From the NCBI GenBank assembly GCA_963761035.1, contig CAVXFH010000002.1:1984001-2048000 (forward strand): a stretch of DNA of 64,000 nt. The letters are read 5' to 3'. The translations under genes and the position numbers were made by a program. Shown here one piece after another: positions 8,005 through 17,219 of the stretch. The notes below the pieces were generated by a model. The model made no database searches and was not told the DNA's origin. It saw only the letters and a program-made list of their open reading frames with translations. Source of the DNA: JARRQJ01 sp963761035. GTDB taxonomy: Bacteria > Pseudomonadota > Gammaproteobacteria > DRLM01. How positions within the stretch are numbered: the stretch's first letter is position 1; each line of letters opens with the position of its first letter.

Positions 8005-9180
8005 TTATTGCGGTTCTCGCATCGGTGGCGGTCGTTCCCCGATAGTGGTGCGCAGGCTAAGCGGCCTGCCGTGGCGGACCACCGCTAACTCGACTTGCGA
8101 ACCCGGTGCCAGCGAGGCCGTGATATTCATGGCGGAACGGGCATCGTTAACGGCCTTTTCCCCCACTCCGGTCAAAATATCTCCGGGACGCAATCCGGCG
8201 CGATCCGCGGCGCTGGCGGGATACACGCCGGCGACGATGGCGCCGCGGTGATCGCCCAGGCCAAAGGATTCTGCCAAATCGGGGGTGATATCCTGTACTT
8301 CGATGCCCAACCAGCCGCGTATCACCCGGCCCTTTTCCAATATCTGTTCCATCACTGTCTTGGCGAGATTTGCCGGAATGGCGAATCCTATGCCCTGTGA
8401 ACCGCCGGAGCGGGAGAAGATAGCGGTATTGATGCCTATCAATTGGCCGGAAGCATTGATCAAGGCGCCCCCGGAGTTGCCCGGATTGATGGCGGCATCG
8501 GTTTGGATGAAATTCTCGAAGGTGCTGATGCCCAATTGCTGGCGACCGGTGGCGCTGACGATGCCCTGGGTGACGGTTTGGCCGACGCCGAAGGGGTTGC
8601 CGATGGCCAGCACCACGTCGCCCACCCGCATTTCTTCCGTGCGGCCAAATACGATAGAGGGAAGATGAGTGAGATTAACCTTTAGTAAGGCAAGGTCCGT
8701 TTCCGGGTCCGTTCCCACCACTATAGCTGAGGCGCTGCGTCCATCAACGAGGGCGACCTGGATTTCATCCGCGCCGTCGACCACATGATTGTTGGTGAGC
8801 ACATAGCCATCGGCGCTGATGATCACGCCGGAACCCAGGCTGGATTCTAAGCGCTGGTTGGGGACTCCGGAATCGCCGCCAAAGAAATGCCGAAATACGG
8901 GGTCGCTATAGAATGGCGACGGGCGCTGCGTGACGACCTTGGTAGTATAGATATTGACCACGGCGGGCACTGCGGCTTGAACGGCATCGGCGTAGGAGGC
9001 AGTGCCGATGTTCCCCGCGGGATTTTGTAATGTCGTTAGATGCGGCGGCGCCTCTTGCACCTGAACGGTGGAATGGGCGTTGAAGGTTTCCGGACGGAAC
9101 AGCAGCAGTAATACAAAAGCAAAGGCCAGCCCGGCTAGAGTGGCTTCCATGAAGAAGACAAAGGTTTTACGCGTCGACAT
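8005..9180 (-). CDS. degS: Membrane-anchored DegS/AlgW-like serine protease
   Basis: The 391-residue protein has an N-terminal membrane anchor (about residues 10-28), a trypsin-like domain with the triad H132, D162 and S236 (N-H-V-V-D-G, E-T-D-L-A-L-L, G-N-S-G-G), and one C-terminal PDZ domain. A single PDZ plus an anchor matches DegS/AlgW, which start the sigma-E envelope response by cutting the anti-sigma factor. It is convergent with tatC. A soluble DegP is less likely because a second PDZ is missing. Confidence 0.88.
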   Translation of the reverse strand: MSTRKTFVFFMEATLAGLAFAFVLLLLFRPETFNAHSTVQVQEAPPHLTTLQNPAGNIGTASYADAVQAAVPAVVNIYTTKVVTQRPSPFYSDPVFRHFFGGDSGVPNQRLESSLGSGVIISADGYVLTNNHVVDGADEIQVALVDGRSASAIVVGTDPETDLALLKVNLTHLPSIVFGRTEEMRVGDVVLAIGNPFGVGQTVTQGIVSATGRQQLGISTFENFIQTDAAINPGNSGGALINASGQLIGINTAIFSRSGGSQGIGFAIPANLAKTVMEQILEKGRVIRGWLGIEVQDITPDLAESFGLGDHRGAIVAGVYPASAADRAGLRPGDILTGVGEKAVNDARSAMNITASLAPGSQVELAVVRHGRPLSLRTTIGERPPPMREPQ

Positions 9181-9304
9181 CGGTACCTCGTCCTAAAGTG
9201 AGAAGGGGCCGCTCATTTAATTATAATCATTCACAACGGCCGCGTTGGCATGGATATACTCCGCTTGCTACAGTTGAATGGTAGCGTAATCAAAGGAAAA
9301 GCGC

Positions 9305-10060
9305 ATGGTACGGCGTAACGAGTTATTAAAATATACCAATGAATTGCTGCAAAGCGAGCGCTTTCGCGATTATGCTCCGAACGGTTTACAAGTCGAGGGG
9401 TATGACGAGATTCGGCTCTTAGCCAGTGCGGTGACCGCCAGTTATGCGGCAGTGGAGGCGGCAGTGGCCATGGGAGCCCATGCCTTGTTGGTTCACCATG
9501 GGTATTTTTGGCGGGGAGAGCAAGCGGCCATTACCGGCATGAAACAGCGAAGGCTCGCTTTATTGCTCGCGAACAGGATCAATTTGTTGGCGTACCATCT
9601 GCCACTCGATGCGCATGAGGTCTACGGCAACAATGCGCAACTAGCCCGGGTATTGGGTATACAGATAAAGGGTAGTTTCGGCCCGGAGCCCGGACTTGCC
9701 TATCATGGCGAATTGACCGCTCCCATGGACGGGGTGGAATTCGCGCGCCACGTCGCGCACTGTTTAGGCCGTGCGCCTTTGCATGTGGCAGGAAAGGCGC
9801 CGCGTACCATCCATCGTATCGGGTGGTGTACGGGGGCGGCGCAAAGCTACCTGGAAGCGGCGGCGCAGCTGGGGCTCGATGCCTATCTGAGCGGCGAGGT
9901 TTCGGAGCAGACCTTCCATATCGTTCAGGAAACGGGAGTTCAATTTTTTAGCGCCGGTCATTATGCAACGGAACGATACGGTGTGATAGCACTGGGCGAA
10001 CATCTGGCGAAAAAATATGGATTGGATCACCGATTTATCGAGATCGCCAATCCGATCTAG
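9305..10060 (+). CDS. Nif3-like dinuclear metal centre protein
   Basis: The 251-residue protein matches the Nif3/YbgI family: N-terminal Y-A-P-N-G-L-Q-V-E-G, the metal-ligand H-H-G-Y-F-W motif, Y-H-L-P-L-D-A-H, and C-terminal G-E-V-S-E-Q and S-A-G-H-Y-A-T-E-R. The family forms hexameric toroids with two metals per subunit; its biochemical role is unsettled. It is divergent from degS, with a 124-bp shared promoter region, and precedes the respiratory operon. Confidence 0.9.
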   Translation: MVRRNELLKYTNELLQSERFRDYAPNGLQVEGYDEIRLLASAVTASYAAVEAAVAMGAHALLVHHGYFWRGEQAAITGMKQRRLALLLANRINLLAYHLPLDAHEVYGNNAQLARVLGIQIKGSFGPEPGLAYHGELTAPMDGVEFARHVAHCLGRAPLHVAGKAPRTIHRIGWCTGAAQSYLEAAAQLGLDAYLSGEVSEQTFHIVQETGVQFFSAGHYATERYGVIALGEHLAKKYGLDHRFIEIANPI

Positions 10061-10645
10061 CTGAAATGTTTCATCGCGACGCTTCAGGTTAAATAGCGCG
10101 TCAAAAAATATCGGAATTTTCACCGTGTTTTCCGGCCTTTTTGCGGCGAAGTTTGCCGGTGCTTTGTTATAGGCGCCGCTATTTGGGGGATATTTTGCTC
10201 GAAGATAGCGGTTTGCGCCGGATTTGCAGGTTCCGCGGCGGCGCGGGCTCGTTTGCAGAGCGATTGAATTTCCTGATTTAGTAGCGACTTCTTTCAACGT
10301 TGACAGGGCGCGCAAAGTTGGTCTAGCATTCAATTCCCGACCGCGGAGGTGGCAGATGGTGTGTTGCCCTTTCGCTGAGTTGATAGCAAGAATAATAGGG
10401 AATTACTAGAAACTGAATAGATCACTGCTGGTATGGGTGATCAGGGGATAAGGGGGTGGTCATATGAGTACTTGTCCCGTCACTGTTGCTTCGTCGCCGA
10501 TCTTCTTGAAGTGTGGTGCTCGCTGAGAGGTCGCCGTGCGATTAAAGAAGCGAAGCACCAAGAAGCAAGATATTTGTCCATGTAATGTGTATGAGCGGTT
10601 GCAACATAGCAGCTCTGTCTATGTTGTTGTGGGTGACCGCTGAAA
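10061..10645 (+). other. 585-bp leader region before the act operon
   Basis: No credible gene longer than 60 codons lies here. It holds a sigma-70-like promoter at 10300-10329. Further down, a 20-codon reading frame at 10464-10526 follows an AAGGGGGTGG ribosome-site-like sequence and could be a leader peptide or chance. An imperfect inverted repeat (GGTGCT...AGCACC, about 10512-10561) lies between it and the first act gene. The long leader suggests regulation of the operon. Confidence 0.4.
10300..10329 (+). promoter_or_regulatory. Candidate sigma-70 promoter for the act operon
   Basis: TTGACA at 10300-10305 and TAGCAT at 10324-10329 are separated by 18 bases. The -35 is a perfect consensus. 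It lies about 315 bases before the pentaheme gene, giving a long 5' leader. No mapping data exist; this is motif reading only. Confidence 0.45.
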
Positions 10646-11404
10646 ATGGAAATGGAGCCAGAAAATCGATTGAGGGGAAAGATGCCGGTCAATAATCGTG
10701 GTTCGGGGCGGCGGATTGGCGCCTATCTTACGGGTGGCATGGGTAGGTATAAGTTGGCGACGTTGTTGGCGCCCTTCCTTCCACTGTTGATGGCGATGGC
10801 GATCTTCCTGCCGGCGGAGACGGGATATGCCGGAGAACCGTTTTCGGTTCCCAACACGGCACCGCCTAAAGGCAGCTACGACGGTGGATACGCCAACGAT
10901 GGATTTAAGGTTCCCAACGCGGTGCCTCCGAAGGGAAGCTATGATGGCATTCATGTGGAGCAGCCTATTGAGTTTCCGCACTATATCCATACCAAAGTCA
11001 ATCAGATCAACTGCATGTATTGCCATACCTACGCGCGGCGCAGCAAGGTGGCGGGCATCCCGCCGGTCAGCAAGTGCATGGGTTGCCATCTGGTGATCGC
11101 CACTGACAAGCCACGCATAAAACAGCTCACTGCGTATTGGGAAAAAGGGGTGGCGCCACCTTGGAAAAAGGTGAATGACGAGCCGGATTTCGTGCATTTT
11201 ACCCACGAGAAGCACTTGAAGAGATTTATCTTCGATAACCCTGGAATGCCTATAGAGAAAACCTATGAGGTTTGTGCCTTTTGCCATGGCGAAGTGAAAA
11301 ATATGGTGGTTGATCAAAAGGTGAAGCCGCTCAATATGGGATTCTGCGTTCGTTGCCATGAGGCGAATAACGGCCCTCATGATTGTTGGAAGTGCCACAA
11401 GTAG
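10646..11404 (+). CDS. actA: Alternative Complex III pentaheme cytochrome c subunit ActA
   Basis: The 252-residue protein has a positively charged N-terminus, one membrane anchor (about residues 37-57) and five CxxCH haem sites at C123, C144, C210, C234 and C247. Five haems after a single anchor, followed by a Mo-oxidoreductase-like gene, a ferredoxin and two NrfD-type genes, is the ActA pattern. ActA passes electrons within the quinol-oxidising complex on the periplasmic side. A short duplication, V-P-N-x-x-P-P-K-G-S-Y-D-G, occurs twice at residues 68-101. The start could also be the ATG at 10682. Confidence 0.9.
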   Translation: MEMEPENRLRGKMPVNNRGSGRRIGAYLTGGMGRYKLATLLAPFLPLLMAMAIFLPAETGYAGEPFSVPNTAPPKGSYDGGYANDGFKVPNAVPPKGSYDGIHVEQPIEFPHYIHTKVNQINCMYCHTYARRSKVAGIPPVSKCMGCHLVIATDKPRIKQLTAYWEKGVAPPWKKVNDEPDFVHFTHEKHLKRFIFDNPGMPIEKTYEVCAFCHGEVKNMVVDQKVKPLNMGFCVRCHEANNGPHDCWKCHK

Positions 11405-11484
11405 GCAAGTGAATAGGAGAACTGTTTCAATGGTGGCGCGGTGAAATTCGTGCCGAAGTGTACGCCGAGATGGATGGGTTGCAT

Positions 11485-13737
11485 ATGAGTGGTAAAGAGA
11501 TAAACCGCAGAGATTTTCTCAAGGTTATGGGAGTGAGCAGTGCCGGCGCCGCTTTGGCCGGCTGCGACATGCCCAGTTATGTGACCCTTCAACAGGGCAA
11601 GGAAGACGTCGTTGCTTATGTCGCCCCCGAAGAATATGTCATCCCTGGCGTAGGTGTCTGGTACGCCTCGACGTGTCGGCAGTGTCCGGCGGGTTGCGGC
11701 ATTAACGGACGTGTCCGCGAAGGGCGCGTAATTAAAGTTGAAGGCAATCCCGATTCTCCCATCAACCCGAGCCCCGCCGGCGATAGGAGCGGCAAGCTAT
11801 GCCAAATGGGACAATCGGGATTGCAGGCACATTACAATCCCGATCGCTTGACTCAGCCCTTGATGCGGAAGGACGGCGCCCTGGTAGAGGCCACCTGGGA
11901 TGAGGCGATGGCGGCCATCAAGCAGCATGTGGGTCCCGGCGCGGCAGGAAACCGCTTTGCCTGGTTTACCGGGATGGTGAGCGGACATCAAGCCGCTCTG
12001 CTGCAGGCCCACCTGGAGGCCATGGGCACCGATCATCACTACGTCCATGAAGTGGTGAGTAACGCCGTCAGGCAGTCGGTTAACCGCGATGTCTTGGGCG
12101 AGGCCATGCCGGTCTATAAGTTTGACAAGGCGCAGGTGATATTGTCGTTTGGGGCGGATTTCCTCGGGCCGTGGCAGTCACCGGTGCATTTCACTACACA
12201 ATACGTCAAATTCCGCGAGGCGCCGCGCGGCACCTTGGTGCAGGTCGAGCCTAAGATGACCTTGACCGGCGGTAATGCCGACCTGTGGGTGGCGATACGG
12301 CCCGGTACGGAAGGGGTTCTGGCCCTAGGCATCGCCAATGTACTGTTGACCAAAAATAATCGCGACGGGAGCCAGTTACCCGGCGAGTTGCGCGGCACGA
12401 TAGCTCGCTACGATCTCGAGACCGTGACCCGTATCACCGGCGTGCCGAATGACCGCGTTACCAAGATCGCTGCCTGGTTGAATGAGCGTAGCCCCAGTTT
12501 GGTTTTGAGCGGACTTTCCGCCGAAGGGCAGGAGCATGGCTACGACACCGCCGCGGCGGCCATGGCGCTGAATATTATTCTCGGTAATGTGGGTAAGACC
12601 ATCGTTAGCAGCGGCGCTTTTCCCTACGCACAATTGACCGCCAGAGAAGGGGATACCCGCAGCCTGCTGGCCTTCGCCGCCGCCGTAGAGAAGGGCGATT
12701 ATGATGCGGTGTTCTTTTACGGGACCAACCCCGTGTTTACCGCGCCAAAATTTTTGGCCTTGGGAGATAAGCTCGGCAAGGTGCCGTTCAAGGTGGTGTT
12801 CACGAATTTCCATGACGAGACGGCAATGCAGGGGGATGTGGTATTGCCCCTTTACTCCCAGTATGAAGAATGGGGAACGCATGTCCCCGCCTATCAGGGC
12901 GACTCCAGCGTTATCGGCATGCAGCAACAGGTAATGGTGCCACTTTACCCAAATACTACCCGCAGTTTCGGTGACGTGATGCTCGATCTGCTCAAGCTGC
13001 GCGCCGCCGACAAGTTTGGTGGTTTTACCGATTACTACGCCTATGTGCGTAAGCAGATCGCCGAGCTTCCCGCCGATCTTAAGGACGGGGCTAACGAAGA
13101 GACGTTCTGGCAGCAGACCTTGCAAAAAGGTGTGGTGGAGGTCAAGCGCAAAGAGAGCGGGGCATTAATGGCCAAGGCGCTAGCGGTCAGTCTCCCGGAT
13201 TACAGCGCCAACGCCGAGTATCCATATCATTTGATCCCTTCGCCGCGATTGGGTATGTGGGATGGGCGCCATGCCAACATCCCGTGGCTGCAGGAGGCCC
13301 CGGATCAGATCAGCAAGGTAGTGTGGGATTCGTGGGCGGAGATCCATCCGCAAACGGCGCAAAAGCTCGGTGTACGGAATGGCGATTACATTAGCATTAC
13401 CTCGGACCAGGGCACCATCGAAACACGTGTCTATGTCTTCAAGGGAATCCATGTCGATGCCATCGCGGTGCCGCTGGGGCAAGGACATGAGGAATACGGG
13501 CGTTACGCCAAGGGCAGGGGCGTCAATCCGCTGAAGATCCTCAGCCCGTTGCGCGAGGCCAAGACCGGGGAGATGGCCATGTACGCTACCCGCGTCAAGA
13601 TCGCCAAGACCGGACGCAATCAAACCCTGATGATGCTCGGCGCCGGTAACGAGACACAACACGGTCGTAAACTGGTGGCGACGGTGACCGCGGATGTGTT
13701 CAAACGTACTGAAGGGGGTGGTAAGCATGTCGTTTAA
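11485..13737 (+). CDS. actB1: Alternative Complex III Mo-protein-like subunit, ActB N-terminal half (B1)
   Basis: The 750-residue protein is related to the molybdopterin oxidoreductase superfamily. It opens with N-R-R-D-F-L-K, a twin-arginine motif, and then L-A-G-C (C27), a lipobox, so it should be a Tat-exported lipoprotein. A cluster-type motif C64-x2-C67-x3-C71...C106 follows. In characterised complexes this subunit has no Mo cofactor. The family usually has B1 and B2 fused; here the stop codon separates them and overlaps the next start by 11 bases. Starts at 11458 (GTG) or 11470 are possible; 11485 puts the RR motif at residues 8-9. Confidence 0.87.
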   Translation: MSGKEINRRDFLKVMGVSSAGAALAGCDMPSYVTLQQGKEDVVAYVAPEEYVIPGVGVWYASTCRQCPAGCGINGRVREGRVIKVEGNPDSPINPSPAGDRSGKLCQMGQSGLQAHYNPDRLTQPLMRKDGALVEATWDEAMAAIKQHVGPGAAGNRFAWFTGMVSGHQAALLQAHLEAMGTDHHYVHEVVSNAVRQSVNRDVLGEAMPVYKFDKAQVILSFGADFLGPWQSPVHFTTQYVKFREAPRGTLVQVEPKMTLTGGNADLWVAIRPGTEGVLALGIANVLLTKNNRDGSQLPGELRGTIARYDLETVTRITGVPNDRVTKIAAWLNERSPSLVLSGLSAEGQEHGYDTAAAAMALNIILGNVGKTIVSSGAFPYAQLTAREGDTRSLLAFAAAVEKGDYDAVFFYGTNPVFTAPKFLALGDKLGKVPFKVVFTNFHDETAMQGDVVLPLYSQYEEWGTHVPAYQGDSSVIGMQQQVMVPLYPNTTRSFGDVMLDLLKLRAADKFGGFTDYYAYVRKQIAELPADLKDGANEETFWQQTLQKGVVEVKRKESGALMAKALAVSLPDYSANAEYPYHLIPSPRLGMWDGRHANIPWLQEAPDQISKVVWDSWAEIHPQTAQKLGVRNGDYISITSDQGTIETRVYVFKGIHVDAIAVPLGQGHEEYGRYAKGRGVNPLKILSPLREAKTGEMAMYATRVKIAKTGRNQTLMMLGAGNETQHGRKLVATVTADVFKRTEGGGKHVV

Positions 13738-14593
13738 AAACATTCTTGACGATTGGTCGCACTACCGCCGCGGCCGGGAGGAAGGCGGCTTCCATGACTA
13801 CGAACACAAATGGGGCATGGCCATCGACCTCAATAAATGCATCGGCTGCAATGCCTGCGCGGTGGCGTGCTATGCGGAAAACAACCTGGCGGTAGTCGGC
13901 CCGGAACGGTTCGCCAAGCATCAGGCGATGCACTGGATGCGTATTGAGCGCTATTGGGACGAGCCGGACATCGGTCACATGCTGCCCGTGAGTGATTATC
14001 AGGAAAAGGGCGCCAGTTTTCTGCCGATGAATTGCCAGCAGTGCATGTCGGCAACCTGTGAGCCGGTGTGCCCGGTGGCGGCTACGTATCACACGCCGGA
14101 CGGCCTGAACGCGCAGGTATACAACCGTTGCATCGGATCGCGGTACTGTTCCAACAACTGTCCATACCGTCTGCGCTACTTCAACTTCTGGTCATATTAC
14201 GACGTGTCATGGCCGGCGCCGTTGAACATGCAGTTGAATCCGGATCTGACCGTGCGCGATAAGGGCGTCATGGAAAAATGCACCTTCTGCGTGCAGCGCA
14301 TTCGTGCGGCCAAGGACAAGGCGAAGATGGAGAATCGTAAGGTGCGGGACTTCGATTTTCAGACCGCCTGCCAGCAAACTTGCCCGACCACCGCCATTGT
14401 CTTCGGCGACTTGATGGACCCCGAAAGCAAGGTGAGTAAGATGTGGGCCGCCTATGAGGTGAAACTTAATGAGGTAGAGATAGGTCAGCCCGAGCGAGAA
14501 AAGGAACAACCGGAGTTGCGCGGCTACCGCGTCCTGGAGGAACTCAATACGGATCCCAAGATCATGTTTCTGCAAAGGGTGCGCGAAGTATAG
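13727..14593 (+). CDS. actB2: Alternative Complex III iron-sulfur subunit, ActB C-terminal half (B2)
   Basis: The 288-residue NrfC/PsrB-like ferredoxin has four cysteine groups: C38/41/44/48, C103/106/111/115, C135/141/145 and C185/188/215/219. The third group reads C-I-G-S-R-Y-C, with Ser138 where a second cysteine would be, so fifteen cysteines fit three [4Fe-4S] and one [3Fe-4S] cluster, as reported for ActB. The ATG at 13727, preceded by GAAGGGGGTGG, is chosen over an upstream in-frame ATG at 13694. It has no signal of its own and may be exported as a passenger of B1. Confidence 0.88.
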   Translation: MSFKNILDDWSHYRRGREEGGFHDYEHKWGMAIDLNKCIGCNACAVACYAENNLAVVGPERFAKHQAMHWMRIERYWDEPDIGHMLPVSDYQEKGASFLPMNCQQCMSATCEPVCPVAATYHTPDGLNAQVYNRCIGSRYCSNNCPYRLRYFNFWSYYDVSWPAPLNMQLNPDLTVRDKGVMEKCTFCVQRIRAAKDKAKMENRKVRDFDFQTACQQTCPTTAIVFGDLMDPESKVSKMWAAYEVKLNEVEIGQPEREKEQPELRGYRVLEELNTDPKIMFLQRVREV

Positions 14594-14658
14594 GCTATGG
14601 GATGCTATCGCGGCATGTATGGGCCGGGGCTATCAATTTAATAAGTTGGCGGGGAGAC

Positions 14659-16062
14659 ATGGAAACCAAAGATATTAACGAACAGATCAAATGGGCCCAA
14701 ATCAATAAGGATGTACTGCGCAGCCTGGAGAACCCGCGGATGGCCTATTGGGTGGCCGTGGGTATATGCCTGCTGATGTTGTCGTGCGCGGTGGCGGCGG
14801 AGGTATATCAATATCAAATGGGTCTTGGCGTCGCCGATCTCGATTGGCCGCAGATGTGGGGCCTGTACGTTTCCACCTTTATTTTTTGGATCGGCATGAG
14901 CCACTCGGGAACCCTGCTCTCGGCGATCTTGCACATTATTCACGCGGATTGGCGTAAGCCGATCTATCGTTTCGCGGAGGCGATGACCACCTTCTCCCTG
15001 ATGACCGCCGGCCTGTTTCCCATCATCCACCTTGGCCGCGTGTGGAATCTGTACTGGGTGTTGCCCTATGCCAGCGACCGCGGCGCTTGGCCCAACTTCC
15101 GTTCGCCGCTGGTATGGGACGCCTTCGCCATCTTCACCTATTTGACCTCATCGGCCACGTTCCTGTTCATCGGTATGATCCCGGACCTCGCCATCTGCCG
15201 CGATAACGCCAGGGGTTGGCGCAAGATTCTCTATACATTCCTTTCCATGGGGTGGGAGGGCACCGATCGGCAGTGGCGCAATTTCCGCAAGACTTATCTA
15301 TTGATGGCCTGCTTCCTGATCCCGCTGGCGGTGTCGGTGCATTCCATCGTGTCTTCGGATTTCGCCATGTCCATCATGCCGGGGTGGCACGTCACCACCT
15401 TCCCGCCCTACTTCGTGGCGGGGGCTTTGTATTCGGGATGCGCGGCCATCATCACCCTGTTTATTATCCTGCGCTACTTCTTCCGCTTTGAGGAATACAT
15501 GACCATTCCCATTCTGGAGAAGACTTGCAAGCTGACCTTCGTCATCGCGATGGCATGGACCTATCTGTTGTTTATCGAATTCGCCACGGGGTGGTATGGA
15601 GACGACATTCCGACGAAAGAGGTACTGATAGATAAGTTCACCGGCCACTATGCGCCCGAATTCCTGACGATGATTTTCTTGGGCTCGGTATTGCCCTTTA
15701 CCCTGGCCTTCGAAAAACTGCGCAGGCATTTGCCGACCATGTTCGTCGTCTCCTTATTGCTTAATGTCGGCATGTGGCTGGAGCGCTGGATGATTGTCAC
15801 CCCGACCCTGTCATTCTCGTATCAACCCATTGCGTGGAGTGTACTGTGGCCCAGCATCGTGCAATGGGCGATCGTATTCGGCAGTTTCGGCTGGTTCGGG
15901 TTGCTGTTTCTGGTCTTCGTCAAGGTGTTCCCCTCGGTCTCCATGTACGAAGTGAAAGAGATGGTATATCACCGTCGTCGCGCCATCGTGGACGATCAGG
16001 CCATTTCTCTCCACCGACGCGCCTCTGATCCACAGCCCGCCGCCGAGATGCCGGGTACATAG
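14659..16062 (+). CDS. actC: Alternative Complex III NrfD/PsrC-like membrane subunit ActC
   Basis: The 467-residue protein carries about ten hydrophobic helices in the NrfD/PsrC pattern, with W-I-G-M-S-H-S-G-T-L-L-S-A-I-L-H near the start. It is a quinol-site membrane subunit. The ATG at 14659 follows GGGGAG by 3 bases and is preferred to the upstream in-frame ATG at 14602. It is preceded by actB2 and followed 14 bases later by actD. A later paralogue in the operon, ActF, has the same fold. Confidence 0.9.
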   Translation: METKDINEQIKWAQINKDVLRSLENPRMAYWVAVGICLLMLSCAVAAEVYQYQMGLGVADLDWPQMWGLYVSTFIFWIGMSHSGTLLSAILHIIHADWRKPIYRFAEAMTTFSLMTAGLFPIIHLGRVWNLYWVLPYASDRGAWPNFRSPLVWDAFAIFTYLTSSATFLFIGMIPDLAICRDNARGWRKILYTFLSMGWEGTDRQWRNFRKTYLLMACFLIPLAVSVHSIVSSDFAMSIMPGWHVTTFPPYFVAGALYSGCAAIITLFIILRYFFRFEEYMTIPILEKTCKLTFVIAMAWTYLLFIEFATGWYGDDIPTKEVLIDKFTGHYAPEFLTMIFLGSVLPFTLAFEKLRRHLPTMFVVSLLLNVGMWLERWMIVTPTLSFSYQPIAWSVLWPSIVQWAIVFGSFGWFGLLFLVFVKVFPSVSMYEVKEMVYHRRRAIVDDQAISLHRRASDPQPAAEMPGT

Positions 16063-16076
16063 GAGTCAATCACGAC

Positions 16077-16604
16077 ATGAGCAAGCAACGCATAATAGGG
16101 TATTTCACCGATTTCGAGCAGGCCTTCGCGGCAATCGCGGAAATTCGCGGCAACAAGCTGCCGGGAGTGTCCATCGATGATGTCACCCTGAAATCGCCGA
16201 TTGAGCACCCGGAGATTGAAGAGATCTTGGGCGAGCGTCCCGCCCACGTGCCCAAGTTTACGTTGATGGGTGCGGTCTTCGGCCTCACCTTTGGGTTTTT
16301 TATGCTCGCTTCCGCCGAAGCTACTTTCCTGGTACAGCCGCAGGGCGGTAAGCCGGTGATTCCGCTACCATCCAACTTAGTACTGTGCTATGAGATGCTG
16401 ATCCTGTTCGGGGTATTGTTTACCATTGTGTCGTTCTTGATCGGCGGCCGCATGCTGAGGCGGCGTGACAGCTTTTACAATGAAAAGGTGAGTTTGGATC
16501 AGGTGGGGGTGCTGGTTAATGTGGAAGTGAAAAACGAGCAGGCGGTAAAGAACCTGTTTCAACAGCACAAGGCGGTGGAAATCCGGGAAGAGGTCATGCG
16601 ATGA
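16077..16604 (+). CDS. actD: Alternative Complex III subunit ActD (DUF3341)
   Basis: The 175-residue protein has a soluble N-terminal part beginning I-I-G-Y-F-T-D-F-E, two central membrane helices (about residues 62-80 and 98-125) and a soluble C-terminal part. This is the DUF3341/ActD layout, an accessory subunit of the complex with no cofactor. Its stop codon overlaps the actE start by 4 bases. Confidence 0.88.
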   Translation: MSKQRIIGYFTDFEQAFAAIAEIRGNKLPGVSIDDVTLKSPIEHPEIEEILGERPAHVPKFTLMGAVFGLTFGFFMLASAEATFLVQPQGGKPVIPLPSNLVLCYEMLILFGVLFTIVSFLIGGRMLRRRDSFYNEKVSLDQVGVLVNVEVKNEQAVKNLFQQHKAVEIREEVMR

Positions 16605-17191
16605 GATTGTGGAAGGTAATGCTAATCGGAATGCTCGTGCCTGGCGCCGCCTTTGCGTGGCCGTGGTCCCAGGACATGATGAATCAGCCCAGTTTCAAGC
16701 CGCAAGAGCCTGTCCAATATGACGGCAAGCTGCAAATGGTGCCGTTTCCGCCGCGTTCCGTGCCGGTGACAGGCATACCAACCAAGATCCATAACCGGGA
16801 TGAGGCGAAGGGACTGCCAAACCCCATACCTCCGACGGAGGCATCCATCAACAGAGGACGTACCTTGTTTAGGATTTACTGCTCGGCCTGCCATGGATTG
16901 ACGGGCGGCGCCAATTCGCCTGTCACGCCCTTGATCGGTGCCATTAATCTGCGCGAGGATTACGCGCAAAAAGAACTTACCGAGGGCTGGATATTCGGCA
17001 CCATCACTTTCGGCAGCGCCATCATGCCCGCCTATGGCGATCCCACGGGCCGCGAGGATAGACGCGGCAGCAATGACTTATCGATTGACGAGCGTTGGGA
17101 CGTGGTCAATTACGTAAAGCACGGTTTGCTCAAAGATCCGGCAGATCCTGAAATGCTCAAGGTGCATACGGCGCAAACAGGCCAGCAATAA
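16601..17191 (+). CDS. actE: Alternative Complex III monohaem cytochrome c subunit ActE
   Basis: The 196-residue protein has a cleavable-looking signal (residues 1-19, ending A-F-A) and a single haem site C94-S-A-C97-H98. A late G-S-A-I-M-P-A-Y provides the methionine ligand. It is the usual final electron carrier from the complex toward soluble cytochrome c or an oxidase. Its start overlaps actD by 4 bases. Confidence 0.9.
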   Translation: MRLWKVMLIGMLVPGAAFAWPWSQDMMNQPSFKPQEPVQYDGKLQMVPFPPRSVPVTGIPTKIHNRDEAKGLPNPIPPTEASINRGRTLFRIYCSACHGLTGGANSPVTPLIGAINLREDYAQKELTEGWIFGTITFGSAIMPAYGDPTGREDRRGSNDLSIDERWDVVNYVKHGLLKDPADPEMLKVHTAQTGQQ

Positions 17192-17219
17192 TTATTTTGC
17201 AAACAGCTTAGGGGATAAC

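Noticed and set aside
10464..10526. 20-codon frame behind a strong ribosome-site-like sequence.
   Set aside because: Not called as a gene because nothing but the ribosome site supports it; kept as part of the leader observation.
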